Origin: DASXRA01 sp036506155
GTDB lineage: Bacteria > Actinomycetota > Actinomycetes > Mycobacteriales > Jatrophihabitantaceae
Reading direction: 5' to 3'
Length of the DNA stretch: 18,347 bases
NCBI GenBank assembly: GCA_036506155.1
Contig: DASXSF010000147.1
Location: 1 to 18,347 of the forward strand
Shown: positions 1 to 7,054 of the stretch, piece by piece
Layout: every line of letters starts with the position of its first letter
How positions within the stretch are numbered: position 1 is the first letter of the stretch
Notes under the pieces: model-generated
Database searches by the model: none
What the model saw: the letters and a program-made list of their open reading frames with translations, nothing else
What the model was told of the DNA's origin: nothing
Translations under genes and position numbers: made by a program

Positions 1-875
1 GCGGCCATTGCCGCTGCGAGTACAGCCTGACTGTCGACCGACTCGTCGAGAACGAGCCGCACCGCACCGCGGTCGAGTTCGGAGACCGTGACGCCGGGCA
101 GCCGCCGGGCGCATGCGCCGTCGCGATCTCCCATGACGCGAACCACCAGCGAGCGCGGCCCGCCGCTGGCGAGCTCGTTCACGCTGCCGCTGACGACGAG
201 CCGGCCGTGGTCGATGATCGTGACCGAGTCGCACAGGTCCTCCACCAGGTCGAGCCGGTGGCTGGACAGCAGCACACAGCATCCTGCCCGCGCCTGCTGA
301 ACGAGTACCTCGCCGATGGCGTCGATGCCGGCGGGGTCCAGGCCCGCCAGCGGCTCGTCGAGGACCAGCAGCGGAGCGTGGACCAGCGCGGCGGCAAGTT
401 GCACCCGCTGCTGGTTGCCATGTGAGAGCGACTCCACCTTGCTGGCCGCTCGATCGGCGATGCCGAGCCGTTCCAGCCAGGTCCGGGTCGCGTTCGCCGC
501 GCCGCGCTCGGTCATCCCGTGCAGCCGGCCCATGTACTCGAGTTGCTCCCCGACGAGCATGCCCGGATACAGGCCACGCTCCTCGGGCATGTAGCCGAAG
601 CGGCGCCGCTGTACGGCGCCGACGGGCGCTGCGTTCCACCGCACCGCCCCGGCGTCGAGATCGATGAGCCCGAAGATCGCACGCATGGTCGTCGTTTTGC
701 CCGCGCCATTTGGACCGAGGAATCCCACGACCTGGCCGGACGGAACACTGAACGAGAGATCGTCGAGCGCGGTGAGCGCGCCGAACCGGCGTGTCAACCC
801 GCAAAGCTCCAGCACGCCACCGTCAGCGGGCCTGTCGGTCTCAAGGGATCCCGGCGTCGTGGCGTTCCCGGGCAC
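1..875 (-). CDS. ABC transporter ATP-binding protein (NatA/YhaQ-like, partial)
   Basis: This is the cytoplasmic ATPase of an ABC-2 type transporter and is cut by the left edge; 291 codons are visible. Seen: Walker A GPNGAGKT (residues 54-61), signature LSHGNQQ (150-156), Walker B LLVLDEP (169-175) and H-loop His206. The MPEERGLYPGM and LSHGNQQRVQLAAALVH stretches are typical of the NatA/YhaQ branch, which carries a C-terminal DUF4162-type extension; the residues after about 230 fit this. I chose the GTG at 875-873 because GAGGAAAGG lies about 4 bases upstream. A GTG at 815 would give a more usual N-terminus but has no clear ribosome site. The gene overlaps the end of the upstream small membrane protein by 35 bases, so the two are probably co-transcribed. 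The permease partner is expected beyond the left edge. The exported substrate cannot be told from sequence. Confidence 0.9.
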   Translation of the reverse strand, partial: MPGNATTPGSLETDRPADGGVLELCGLTRRFGALTALDDLSFSVPSGQVVGFLGPNGAGKTTTMRAIFGLIDLDAGAVRWNAAPVGAVQRRRFGYMPEERGLYPGMLVGEQLEYMGRLHGMTERGAANATRTWLERLGIADRAASKVESLSHGNQQRVQLAAALVHAPLLVLDEPLAGLDPAGIDAIGEVLVQQARAGCCVLLSSHRLDLVEDLCDSVTIIDHGRLVVSGSVNELASGGPRSLVVRVMGDRDGACARRLPGVTVSELDRGAVRLVLDESVDSQAVLAAAMA

Positions 876-1158
876 GCTGCCTTTCCTCTTCGGTCAGGTC
901 TGACTCGCGGACTGGCACGACAAGGCTCCAGTGGTTGCCGACCGGACAATGCTGCACCCGCGCCACCCCGAGGTCGATTGCCTTGAGCTTTACACCGGGA
1001 ATCCACAGCGTGGTGAACAGATGACCTTGGCGGCAACGCACGATCGTGTTGCCGCCCAGCTTGTAGCCGAGCCGTCGCGCGATCAGCGTGTACGCCACGA
1101 TGCCCGTAAAGACGGCGACGAAGGTGGCGACCCGCGGCGTCCCACGCTCAGGGCTCAT
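841..1158 (-). CDS. Small single-pass membrane protein with CxxxH/CxxxxH pattern
   Basis: A 105-residue protein. Seen: one hydrophobic helix at about residues 11-27, then a hydrophilic stretch with C42-x3-H46 (RCRQGH) and C71-x4-H76 (CPVGNH), and a charged tail (EEERQRARERH) at 90-100. The two Cys/His pairs could bind a metal in a zinc-ribbon manner; that is inference. I recall similar conserved hypothetical proteins (VRCRxGHLFTTxWIPG...CPVG) in Streptomyces and relatives, without a known role. The ATG at 1158 is supported by GGAGG nine bases upstream. It is the first gene of a minus-strand unit and overlaps the ABC ATPase gene by 35 bases. It lies divergently from the helix-turn-helix regulator at 1241, which may control it. 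Confidence 0.8.
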   Translation of the reverse strand: MSPERGTPRVATFVAVFTGIVAYTLIARRLGYKLGGNTIVRCRQGHLFTTLWIPGVKLKAIDLGVARVQHCPVGNHWSLVVPVRESDLTEEERQRARERHDAGIP

Positions 1159-1207
1159 CGGGACCCGCCTCCCATGCCACGATTGATCGCAGGACTGAGA
1201 ACGTTAC

Positions 1208-1221
1208 TACTCATGAGAGTA
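1208..1221. promoter_or_regulatory. Inverted repeat TACTC-ATGA-GAGTA, possible operator
   Basis: Perfect 5-bp arms with a 4-base spacer lie in the 82-base gap between the divergent small membrane protein and the winged-helix regulator. The repeat sits about 20-33 bases before the regulator's start codon, around its expected -35 region. A self-regulating operator that also controls the divergent transporter operon is plausible but inferred. Confidence 0.45.
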
Positions 1222-1228
1222 ATGCCAC

Positions 1229-1234
1229 TAGCCT
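1229..1234 (+). promoter_or_regulatory. -10 box TAGCCT for a leaderless regulator mRNA
   Basis: TAGCCT matches the actinobacterial TANNNT -10 consensus and lies at -12 to -7 if transcription starts at the A of the ATG at 1241. No Shine-Dalgarno sequence is present before this ATG, which agrees with a leaderless transcript. A clear -35 box is not visible. Confidence 0.45.
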
Positions 1235-1240
1235 ATATCG

Positions 1241-1771
1241 ATGGCGACCGCCGACCTGCTGCTGCACCCGGTCCGGCTGCGCATCGTGCAGGCATTTCTC
1301 GGCGACCGCGCACTCACCACCAGCGAGCTGCGCGCTGAACTCCCGGACGTGCCGCCGGCCAGCCTGTACCGCCACGTAGCCCGCCTCGTCGCGGCAGGCG
1401 TGCTTGCCATCGTCGCGGAGCGCCGGGTCCGGGGAGCGGTGGAACGCACGTACGTGCTGCGGGCGGCGGCCGCCCACATCAGCATGGATGAGGTCGCCAG
1501 GATGACCCCCGACGAGCATCGGCAGGCCTTCCTGGCCTTCGTTGCCGGACTCATCGCCGACTTCGACCGCTATCTTGCCCGCCCCGACTTCGACCCGGTG
1601 CGTGACGCCGCTGGCTACAACCTCGCGGGCATGTGGCTGGACGACACCGAGCTGCTCGAATTCAGCCGCGAACTGCTCCGAGTCGTGCAACCCCGCATTG
1701 CGAACGCGCCTCGCTCCGGCCGCAAGCAGCGAATTCTCGCCACCGTGCTACTGCCCGGCAGCGAGGCCTAG
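1241..1771 (+). CDS. Winged-helix (ArsR/HTH_20-like) transcriptional regulator
   Basis: A 176-residue DNA-binding regulator. Seen: an N-terminal winged helix at about residues 5-75, with HPVRLRIVQAFLGDRALTTSELRAEL as its first part and PASLYRHVARLVAAGVL as recognition helix and turn, followed by the ERRVRGAVERTYVL wing. The C-terminal 90 residues are helical and probably a dimerisation or ligand domain. Proteins of this form are commonly encoded beside ABC exporters in actinomycetes. The start lacks a ribosome site but has a TANNNT box at leaderless spacing. Divergent placement from the ABC unit and the inverted repeat between them suggest that it regulates both itself and the transporter. 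The effector is unknown. It ends 14 bases from the convergent msrA stop codon. Confidence 0.85.
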   Translation: MATADLLLHPVRLRIVQAFLGDRALTTSELRAELPDVPPASLYRHVARLVAAGVLAIVAERRVRGAVERTYVLRAAAAHISMDEVARMTPDEHRQAFLAFVAGLIADFDRYLARPDFDPVRDAAGYNLAGMWLDDTELLEFSRELLRVVQPRIANAPRSGRKQRILATVLLPGSEA

Positions 1772-1785
1772 GTACTGTCAGATCT

Positions 1786-2304
1786 CTAGGAAGCCGACGT
1801 CCTGTGCGGTAGTCGCCAGCCCGGCCGGACGTAGTGGCAGGTGTAGCCGTTGGGGTAGCGCTCGAGGTAGTCCTGGTGCTCCGGTTCGGCCTCCCAGAAC
1901 GGCCCGGCAGCGCTCACCTCGGTGACCACCCGTCCCGGCCACAGACCGGACGCGTTGACGTCGGCGATCGTGTCCTCGGCGATCCGCTTCTGCTCGTCGC
2001 TGGCATAGAAGATCGCCGACCGGTAGCTCGTCCCGATGTCGTTGCCCTGACGGTTCTTCGTCGTCGGGTCATGGATCTGGAAGAAGAACTCCAGTAGTTC
2101 GCGGTAGGAAAGCTGCGACGGGTCGAAGACGATCTCGATAGCCTCGGCGTGCGTCCCGTGGTTGCGATACGTCGCGTTCGGCACGTCGCCGCCGGTGTAA
2201 CCGACCCGGGTCGAGATCACGCCGGGCTGCTTCCGGATCAGGTCCTGCATGCCCCAGAAACAGCCGCCGGCAAGCACCGCGCGCTCGGTCGTCGTTGTCG
2301 TCAT
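1786..2304 (-). CDS. msrA: Peptide-methionine (S)-S-oxide reductase MsrA
   Basis: A 172-residue cytoplasmic enzyme that reduces methionine-S-sulfoxide in proteins and free methionine, coupled to thioredoxin. Seen: GGCFWG with catalytic Cys15, the GYTGG motif, the THAEAIEIVFDP segment, and a C-terminal PNGYTCHYVRPGW with a second Cys. Length and motif order match typical MsrA. An upstream in-frame ATG at 2352 exists, but the ATG at 2304 is preferred because AAGGAG lies 8 bases before it and the protein then begins a few residues before the conserved core. The gene is a single unit, convergent with the regulator at 1241 and divergent from the GH92 gene. No msrB is next to it. Confidence 0.96.
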   Translation of the reverse strand: MTTTTTERAVLAGGCFWGMQDLIRKQPGVISTRVGYTGGDVPNATYRNHGTHAEAIEIVFDPSQLSYRELLEFFFQIHDPTTKNRQGNDIGTSYRSAIFYASDEQKRIAEDTIADVNASGLWPGRVVTEVSAAGPFWEAEPEHQDYLERYPNGYTCHYVRPGWRLPHRTSAS

Positions 2305-2336
2305 CTGCTCGCTCCTTCTTCCGGCAATGTGCATAA

Positions 2337-2381
2337 CGTTCCCGGCCGCCACCGCCTTCCCGCCGCGACTGCCCGGGAACG
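2337..2381. repeat. 9-bp inverted repeat upstream of msrA
   Basis: CGTTCCCGG (2337-2345) and its exact reverse complement CCGGGAACG (2373-2381) are separated by 27 bases in the region from which msrA must be transcribed. This could be a two-half-site regulator target or a chance pairing in GC-rich DNA. The rest of the 293-base gap between msrA and the GH92 gene holds only the promoter and palindrome listed next. Confidence 0.3.
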
Positions 2382-2491
2382 CTGCCGGATGCTGGCGACT
2401 GACCTGGCGATTTCAGCCTACGGGTCGACGCCCGCGCCGAAGGTCGGCTCAATCCTGACTGTCGTGCCGGACGCCGCGCAGGCTGTCTTCA

Positions 2492-2521
2492 TTGACACTG
2501 CGGTCAAAAGCAGCGTAGCTT
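2492..2521 (+). promoter_or_regulatory. Promoter TTGACA-N18-TAGCTT for the GH92 gene
   Basis: A consensus -35 hexamer TTGACA (2492-2497) is followed after 18 bases by TAGCTT (2516-2521), a fair -10. Transcription would begin near 2528, about 70 bases before the GH92 start codon. Confidence 0.6.
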
Positions 2522-2532
2522 CCGGGCCGACC

Positions 2533-2544
2533 GACAACGTTGTC
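2533..2544. promoter_or_regulatory. Perfect palindrome GACAACGTTGTC, LacI-type operator candidate
   Basis: A perfect 12-bp palindrome with central CG lies just downstream of the expected GH92 transcription start. LacI-family sugar repressors typically bind such CG-centred palindromes, and this position would block transcription. No LacI-family gene is in the window, so the regulator is inferred. Confidence 0.55.
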
Positions 2545-2597
2545 TTCCCTGGTAGCTGGGGATCTTGGCTGCTCCCCGGCAGGGAGAGGAGCTAGTG

Positions 2598-5500
2598 ATG
2601 CGAGGCACTAAGCCGTCACCGTTTACTCGGCGCCAGATGGTTCTCGGGGTTGTCGCCGCCGCCGTCTTCGCGGTTGCGACATCGATGGCCGCGGCAGTCG
2701 CCGCGCCCAGCCCGAGCCCAGCGCCGCCGACACCCGGCTCCAGCACTCCCGCCACGCCGGGCAGCGCCAAGGACGCGCAGCGAGCCACGTGTACCGAGGG
2801 GTCGAACGGGCTCCCGGTCAACTGCCAGGCGCCGGTACCCGCGTCGAAGCTTCCGTCCGGCGCGAAGAACAAAGCGGCCGCTGCCCCGCAGGCAACGAAC
2901 GATCCGGCCACGCTGGTGGACACCAGGACGTGGACCACCGGCGGCGGCAACACGTTCCCCGGCGCCGAATGGCCGTTCGGAATGGTGCAGTGGAGCCCGG
3001 ACACGATGCCCGGCCGTAACGCCGGCGGCGGCTACTCGTTCGGCGATACGTCGACCACCGGCTACTCCCTGACGCACATCAGCGGCCCGGGCTGTGGCGC
3101 GGCCGGCGACGTGCCGATGTTGCCGATGACCGGCCCGCTGCCCGCCGGCAACCCGAACAGTGTGACGACCGCGTTCACCAATACCAACGAGGTGGCCCAG
3201 GCGGGCTACTATTCGGCACAGTCCAACCAGCCGAACACGATCACCTCGCAGTTCACCGCGACGCCGCACAGTTCGATGGCGCGCTTCACGTACCCTGCGA
3301 CCACGCAGGCCGGCTTCCTGATCAAGCTGCGCGACAGCCAGAACGGCCAGTTCGCGCCGAGCACCGCGCAGGTCGTCAGCAACCACGAGATCGCCGGGTC
3401 CGAGACGAGCGGCCACTTCTGCGGCGAGAGCAACAACGACGGCCAGCAGCAGGAATACACCGTCCACTTCGACATCACGTTCGACCAGCCGTTCACCGCG
3501 CAGATCATCAACCGTTCCGACGGCACCCCCACCGCCGTGTATCTGACGTTCGACACGACCAGCAACCAGGTCGTGCAGGCCAAGCTCGGCATCTCCTACG
3601 TCAGCGACGCCAACGCGCGGCTGGACTGGCAGACCGAGAACTCCGGGTGGGACTTCGACGCGACGAAGGCTGCCGCGCAGGACGAGTGGAACACGTTGCT
3701 CGGCCGGATCCAGGTCTCTGGCGGCAGCGTCGCCCAGACCCAGCAGTTCTACAGCAACCTCTACAAGGTCTTCGTGCAGCCCAACATCACCAGCGACGTC
3801 AACGGCCAATACATGGGCGCGGATATCAAGACGCACAATGTCGTCAGCGGCCAGGCCGACCAGTACGGCATCTTCTCCGGCTGGGACACGTTCCACTCCG
3901 CATCCGAGCTGCAGGCCATGCTCGACCCGAAGCCGGCGAGCGACCAGGCGCAGTCGCTGCTGAACTACTACAGCCAGGACAAGATCCTGCAGCAGTGGGG
4001 CTACCTGCACCTGAACAACTACGTCATGGTGGGTGACCCGGCCCAGTCGATCATCGCCGGCTACTACGCGTTCGGCGCCAAGGGCTTCGACACGGCCACG
4101 GCGTTGAAGGACATGCTCGCCCAGGCCACCACGGTCAACGACGTGCGGCCCGGCGAGGCCTTGGAGCAGAAGTACGGCTACCTCCCGGAGGACGGCAGCT
4201 ACGGCTGCTGCAACCCGCACGGGCAGGTGCCGACGCTGCTGGAGTACGACAGCCAGGACCTCGCGCTGTCGTTCTTCGCCAGCGCGCTCGGTGACAAGAC
4301 CGATGCCGCTATGCTCCAAGCCCGTGCCAACAACTGGCAGCACGTCTTCAACCTGTCCAACAACCTGCTGAACGGCCGCAACCAGGACGGCTCGTTCGTG
4401 CCGGGCATCACCCCGACCAGCTCGACCCGCTACGTCGAGGGAAGCGCCTACGACTACCTGTGGAACGTCCCGAACAACTACCCGGCGCTGTTCTCACTGC
4501 TGGGCGGGAACTCCAAGGTCGCACCGATGCTTCGCGAGTTCCTCTCCCAGCCGGACGCGGGCGGAATGCACGCGCTCCTGACGAACGAGTTCGGCTTCGG
4601 TGAGCAGTACGCGCCGAACTACGCCGGCGACCCGGCCGGCACGCAGCAGGCCGTCAACAACATCCGCAACACGATGTACAAGCCCGGTCCGAGCGGGCTG
4701 GCCGACAACGACGACCTGGGCGCCAACAGCTCCGCGTTCGTCTGGGAGATGCTGGGCATGTACCCGGAGAACTCGGGTAGCGACAACCTGGTCTTCAACG
4801 GCCCAGGCTTCCCGTCCGCGAAGATCAACCTGCCGAACGGCAGGGCGATCACCATCAACGCACCGGGCGCGTCGCCGTCGACGTTCTACGTCCAGAACCT
4901 CAAGATCGACGGTGACAACTACAGCAAGCTGTACGTGCCGTTCTCGCGGCTGAGCAAGGGCGCCACCCTCGATTGGACACTCGGGACGACGCCGGGCACA
5001 TGGGGCACCACACCCAGCGCAGCACCGCCCTCCTACCCGCAGGGCCTGGATTCGATTGTCGCGTCCGTCGACCCGGGCGCGGTCGTGCTGCAGCCGGGCG
5101 CATCGACCACCGCGACGCTTACGGTGGCGAGCATCGCCGGCACGAAGCAGACTGTGTCCTGGACCGCCACCGCCGACAACGGCCTCACGGTCAGTCCCAC
5201 CCAGGGGTCGCTGACGGTCAGCGCGGGCAGCCGGGCGAGCACCAAGGTGACCGTCACCGCCGGGCCGAACGTCCCCGACGGGCGCTACCACGTGACGTTC
5301 CAGGTCACCGCGGGCAGTGAACAGCACACGGTGTCGCTCGGAGTGGCCGTCGCCAAGCTCGGCGAGCTGTGGCCGTACTTCACGAACGCCGGCATCACCG
5401 ACGACAACAACACCAGCGCGGCGACTTATGACGGCGGCGGCTGGAGCTACTCGGCGCAGGCGCTTGCCGCGCAGGGCGTCACGCCGGGCAGCACGCTCAC

Positions 5501-6911
5501 TGTCGACGGCATCGACTACACCTGGCCGGACGTCCCGGTCGCCACGCTCGACAACATCGAGGCGAACGGGCAGACGATTCCGCTAGCAGCGCCGGCGCAC
5601 TCGTCGGTGATCGGGCTGCTGGGCAGCTCGACGAACGCCGGAAGCTCCGGTGCCGGCGGTACCGCGACGATCACCTACACCGACGGGACGACGTCCCAGT
5701 TCACCGCGCAGTTCAGCGACTGGACGCTCGGCGCCGGCGGGTTCCCGCCGCTGCCCGGCAACTTCGACGCGGTGTCCATGCCGTACCGCAACTTCACCGG
5801 CAACATGCGCGACAACGTCCAGACGCACGTGTTCGCAATGGAGGCGCCGGTGAACGTCGGCAAGACGGTTGCGAGCATCACGCTGCCGCAGGCAACGGGC
5901 GGAGACATGCACGTCTTCGCGATCACGTTGCCGCCCGCCCCGGCGCATGCCGTGACGTTGACGCCGAGCACGCAGAAGGGCGCCGCCCGGGCCGGCACGA
6001 ACGCAACGTACACGGTGCACCTGACCAACGCCGGGTACGAGGCCGACTCTTACGCGATCGCCTCGACGAGCACCTGGCCGGCAACCGTGTACGGCGCAGA
6101 CTGCACGACGCCGGTCACCACGACGGCGACAGTGCAGCCGGGTGACAGCACCGATCTGTGCGTGAAGGTCGGCGTCCCGTCTTCGGCGGCAGACGGCGAC
6201 ACGAGCGACACGACGGTCACGGCGACGTCCGCGGCCGATGCATCGGTGAGCGCGACGACGAAGCTGACCTCGATCGCGGTCACCGCCGACACGCTGATCG
6301 TCGACGGAGACATGGGCGGGCCGAACGTCGAGAGCTACTACGAGAACGCACTGACTGCCAACAACGTCTCGTACAGCTACTGGGACCTGTCGGCCGATTC
6401 GACGCTGCCGCTCTCGATGCTGACCACTCACAAGACCGTCGTCTGGTTCACCGGCAACGCCTACCCGGGCCCGATCACCCCGTACGAGTCCGAGCTCGGC
6501 ACGTTCCTAGACGGCGGCGGACGGCTGTTCATGTCCGGGCAGGACATCCTCGACCAGTCGGCGGGAACCACGGCGTTCGTCCGGAACTACCTGCACATCA
6601 ACTGGGACGGTTCGGAGACGCAGAACGACAAACCGACGGCGGACGTCCACGGCGTGGCCGGCAGCCCGGTGAGCAACGGCATCGGCGCGATCCCACTTGA
6701 TCACTCGGTGCTGAACGCCTCGTTCGAGGATCAGATCACGCCGATCGCTCCGGCCACGGCGGCTTTCACCGACGACACGTCCGCACCGGACGGGCTGAGC
6801 GTGAGCGCCGGTGCGTACAAGGTGGTCTTCCTCGGGTTCCCGTTCGAGGCGTACGGCAGTGCGACGGACAAGGCGGATCTGATGAACCGGGTGCTGACCT
6901 ACCTGAGCTGA
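2598..6911 (+). CDS. Secreted multidomain GH92 alpha-mannosidase-type glycosidase
   Basis: A 1437-residue exported protein. The ATG at 2598 follows GGGAGAGGAG; a TTG at 2565 is in frame but has no ribosome site. Seen: a TRRQMV twin-arginine-like signal with hydrophobic core (10-36), then a Pro/Ser/Thr-rich linker. GH92 covers about 100-800, with GNTFPGAEWPFGMVQWSPDT, ISGPGCGAAGD, FSGWDTFHSA and NDDLG (704-708). After it come a NEW3-like Ig domain (about 817-917), a beta-rich module starting LWPYFTNAGITDD (about 924-1110) that I recall from actinobacterial glycosidases, a second NEW3-like domain (about 1117-1230), and a GATase/DUF4350-like C-terminal domain (about 1232-1437). GH92 enzymes are calcium-dependent exo-alpha-mannosidases. 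Here the usual catalytic-acid Glu position appears to be Asn473, so the substrate may differ. Expression probably answers to a LacI-type repressor. The next gene is a second secreted glycosidase on the same strand. Confidence 0.92.
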   Translation: MRGTKPSPFTRRQMVLGVVAAAVFAVATSMAAAVAAPSPSPAPPTPGSSTPATPGSAKDAQRATCTEGSNGLPVNCQAPVPASKLPSGAKNKAAAAPQATNDPATLVDTRTWTTGGGNTFPGAEWPFGMVQWSPDTMPGRNAGGGYSFGDTSTTGYSLTHISGPGCGAAGDVPMLPMTGPLPAGNPNSVTTAFTNTNEVAQAGYYSAQSNQPNTITSQFTATPHSSMARFTYPATTQAGFLIKLRDSQNGQFAPSTAQVVSNHEIAGSETSGHFCGESNNDGQQQEYTVHFDITFDQPFTAQIINRSDGTPTAVYLTFDTTSNQVVQAKLGISYVSDANARLDWQTENSGWDFDATKAAAQDEWNTLLGRIQVSGGSVAQTQQFYSNLYKVFVQPNITSDVNGQYMGADIKTHNVVSGQADQYGIFSGWDTFHSASELQAMLDPKPASDQAQSLLNYYSQDKILQQWGYLHLNNYVMVGDPAQSIIAGYYAFGAKGFDTATALKDMLAQATTVNDVRPGEALEQKYGYLPEDGSYGCCNPHGQVPTLLEYDSQDLALSFFASALGDKTDAAMLQARANNWQHVFNLSNNLLNGRNQDGSFVPGITPTSSTRYVEGSAYDYLWNVPNNYPALFSLLGGNSKVAPMLREFLSQPDAGGMHALLTNEFGFGEQYAPNYAGDPAGTQQAVNNIRNTMYKPGPSGLADNDDLGANSSAFVWEMLGMYPENSGSDNLVFNGPGFPSAKINLPNGRAITINAPGASPSTFYVQNLKIDGDNYSKLYVPFSRLSKGATLDWTLGTTPGTWGTTPSAAPPSYPQGLDSIVASVDPGAVVLQPGASTTATLTVASIAGTKQTVSWTATADNGLTVSPTQGSLTVSAGSRASTKVTVTAGPNVPDGRYHVTFQVTAGSEQHTVSLGVAVAKLGELWPYFTNAGITDDNNTSAATYDGGGWSYSAQALAAQGVTPGSTLTVDGIDYTWPDVPVATLDNIEANGQTIPLAAPAHSSVIGLLGSSTNAGSSGAGGTATITYTDGTTSQFTAQFSDWTLGAGGFPPLPGNFDAVSMPYRNFTGNMRDNVQTHVFAMEAPVNVGKTVASITLPQATGGDMHVFAITLPPAPAHAVTLTPSTQKGAARAGTNATYTVHLTNAGYEADSYAIASTSTWPATVYGADCTTPVTTTATVQPGDSTDLCVKVGVPSSAADGDTSDTTVTATSAADASVSATTKLTSIAVTADTLIVDGDMGGPNVESYYENALTANNVSYSYWDLSADSTLPLSMLTTHKTVVWFTGNAYPGPITPYESELGTFLDGGGRLFMSGQDILDQSAGTTAFVRNYLHINWDGSETQNDKPTADVHGVAGSPVSNGIGAIPLDHSVLNASFEDQITPIAPATAAFTDDTSAPDGLSVSAGAYKVVFLGFPFEAYGSATDKADLMNRVLTYLS

Positions 6912-6946
6912 CACGGATCGGGCGTGGCAGGCAGGCGACGAGCCCC

Positions 6947-6952
6947 TTGACA
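6947..6952 (+). promoter_or_regulatory. Possible -35 box TTGACA before the six-hairpin glycosidase gene
   Basis: A perfect TTGACA lies in the 143-base gap after the GH92 stop codon. The best -10 at normal spacing (AAGATT, 6970-6975) is poor, so this may be an independent promoter or a chance match. No terminator hairpin separates the two glycosidase genes. Confidence 0.3.
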
Positions 6953-7054
6953 CGCCCATCCGAGCGGTGAAGATTGCGGTTTGTCTGACTTGGCTCGGTG
7001 TGGCGCAAGACAGGCCGCATCCGAGTTATACCGCTCGGTCGGCAGGAGAGTGTC

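Noticed and set aside
1772..1785. Possible terminator between the regulator and msrA
   Set aside because: The 14-base gap and its flanks contain only short CTAGG-type repeats and no stable stem.
2616..4343. 575-codon open frame on the minus strand inside the GH92 gene
   Set aside because: It is antisense to well-conserved GH92 motifs, its protein is Val/Arg/Leu-rich without domains, and such open frames are expected in GC-rich DNA.
6912..7054. Direct repeat CATCCGAG (6957 and 7019) and a CCGAG/CTCGG pairing
   Set aside because: The repeats are short and GC-rich, and no promoter spacing supports a function, so chance is likely.
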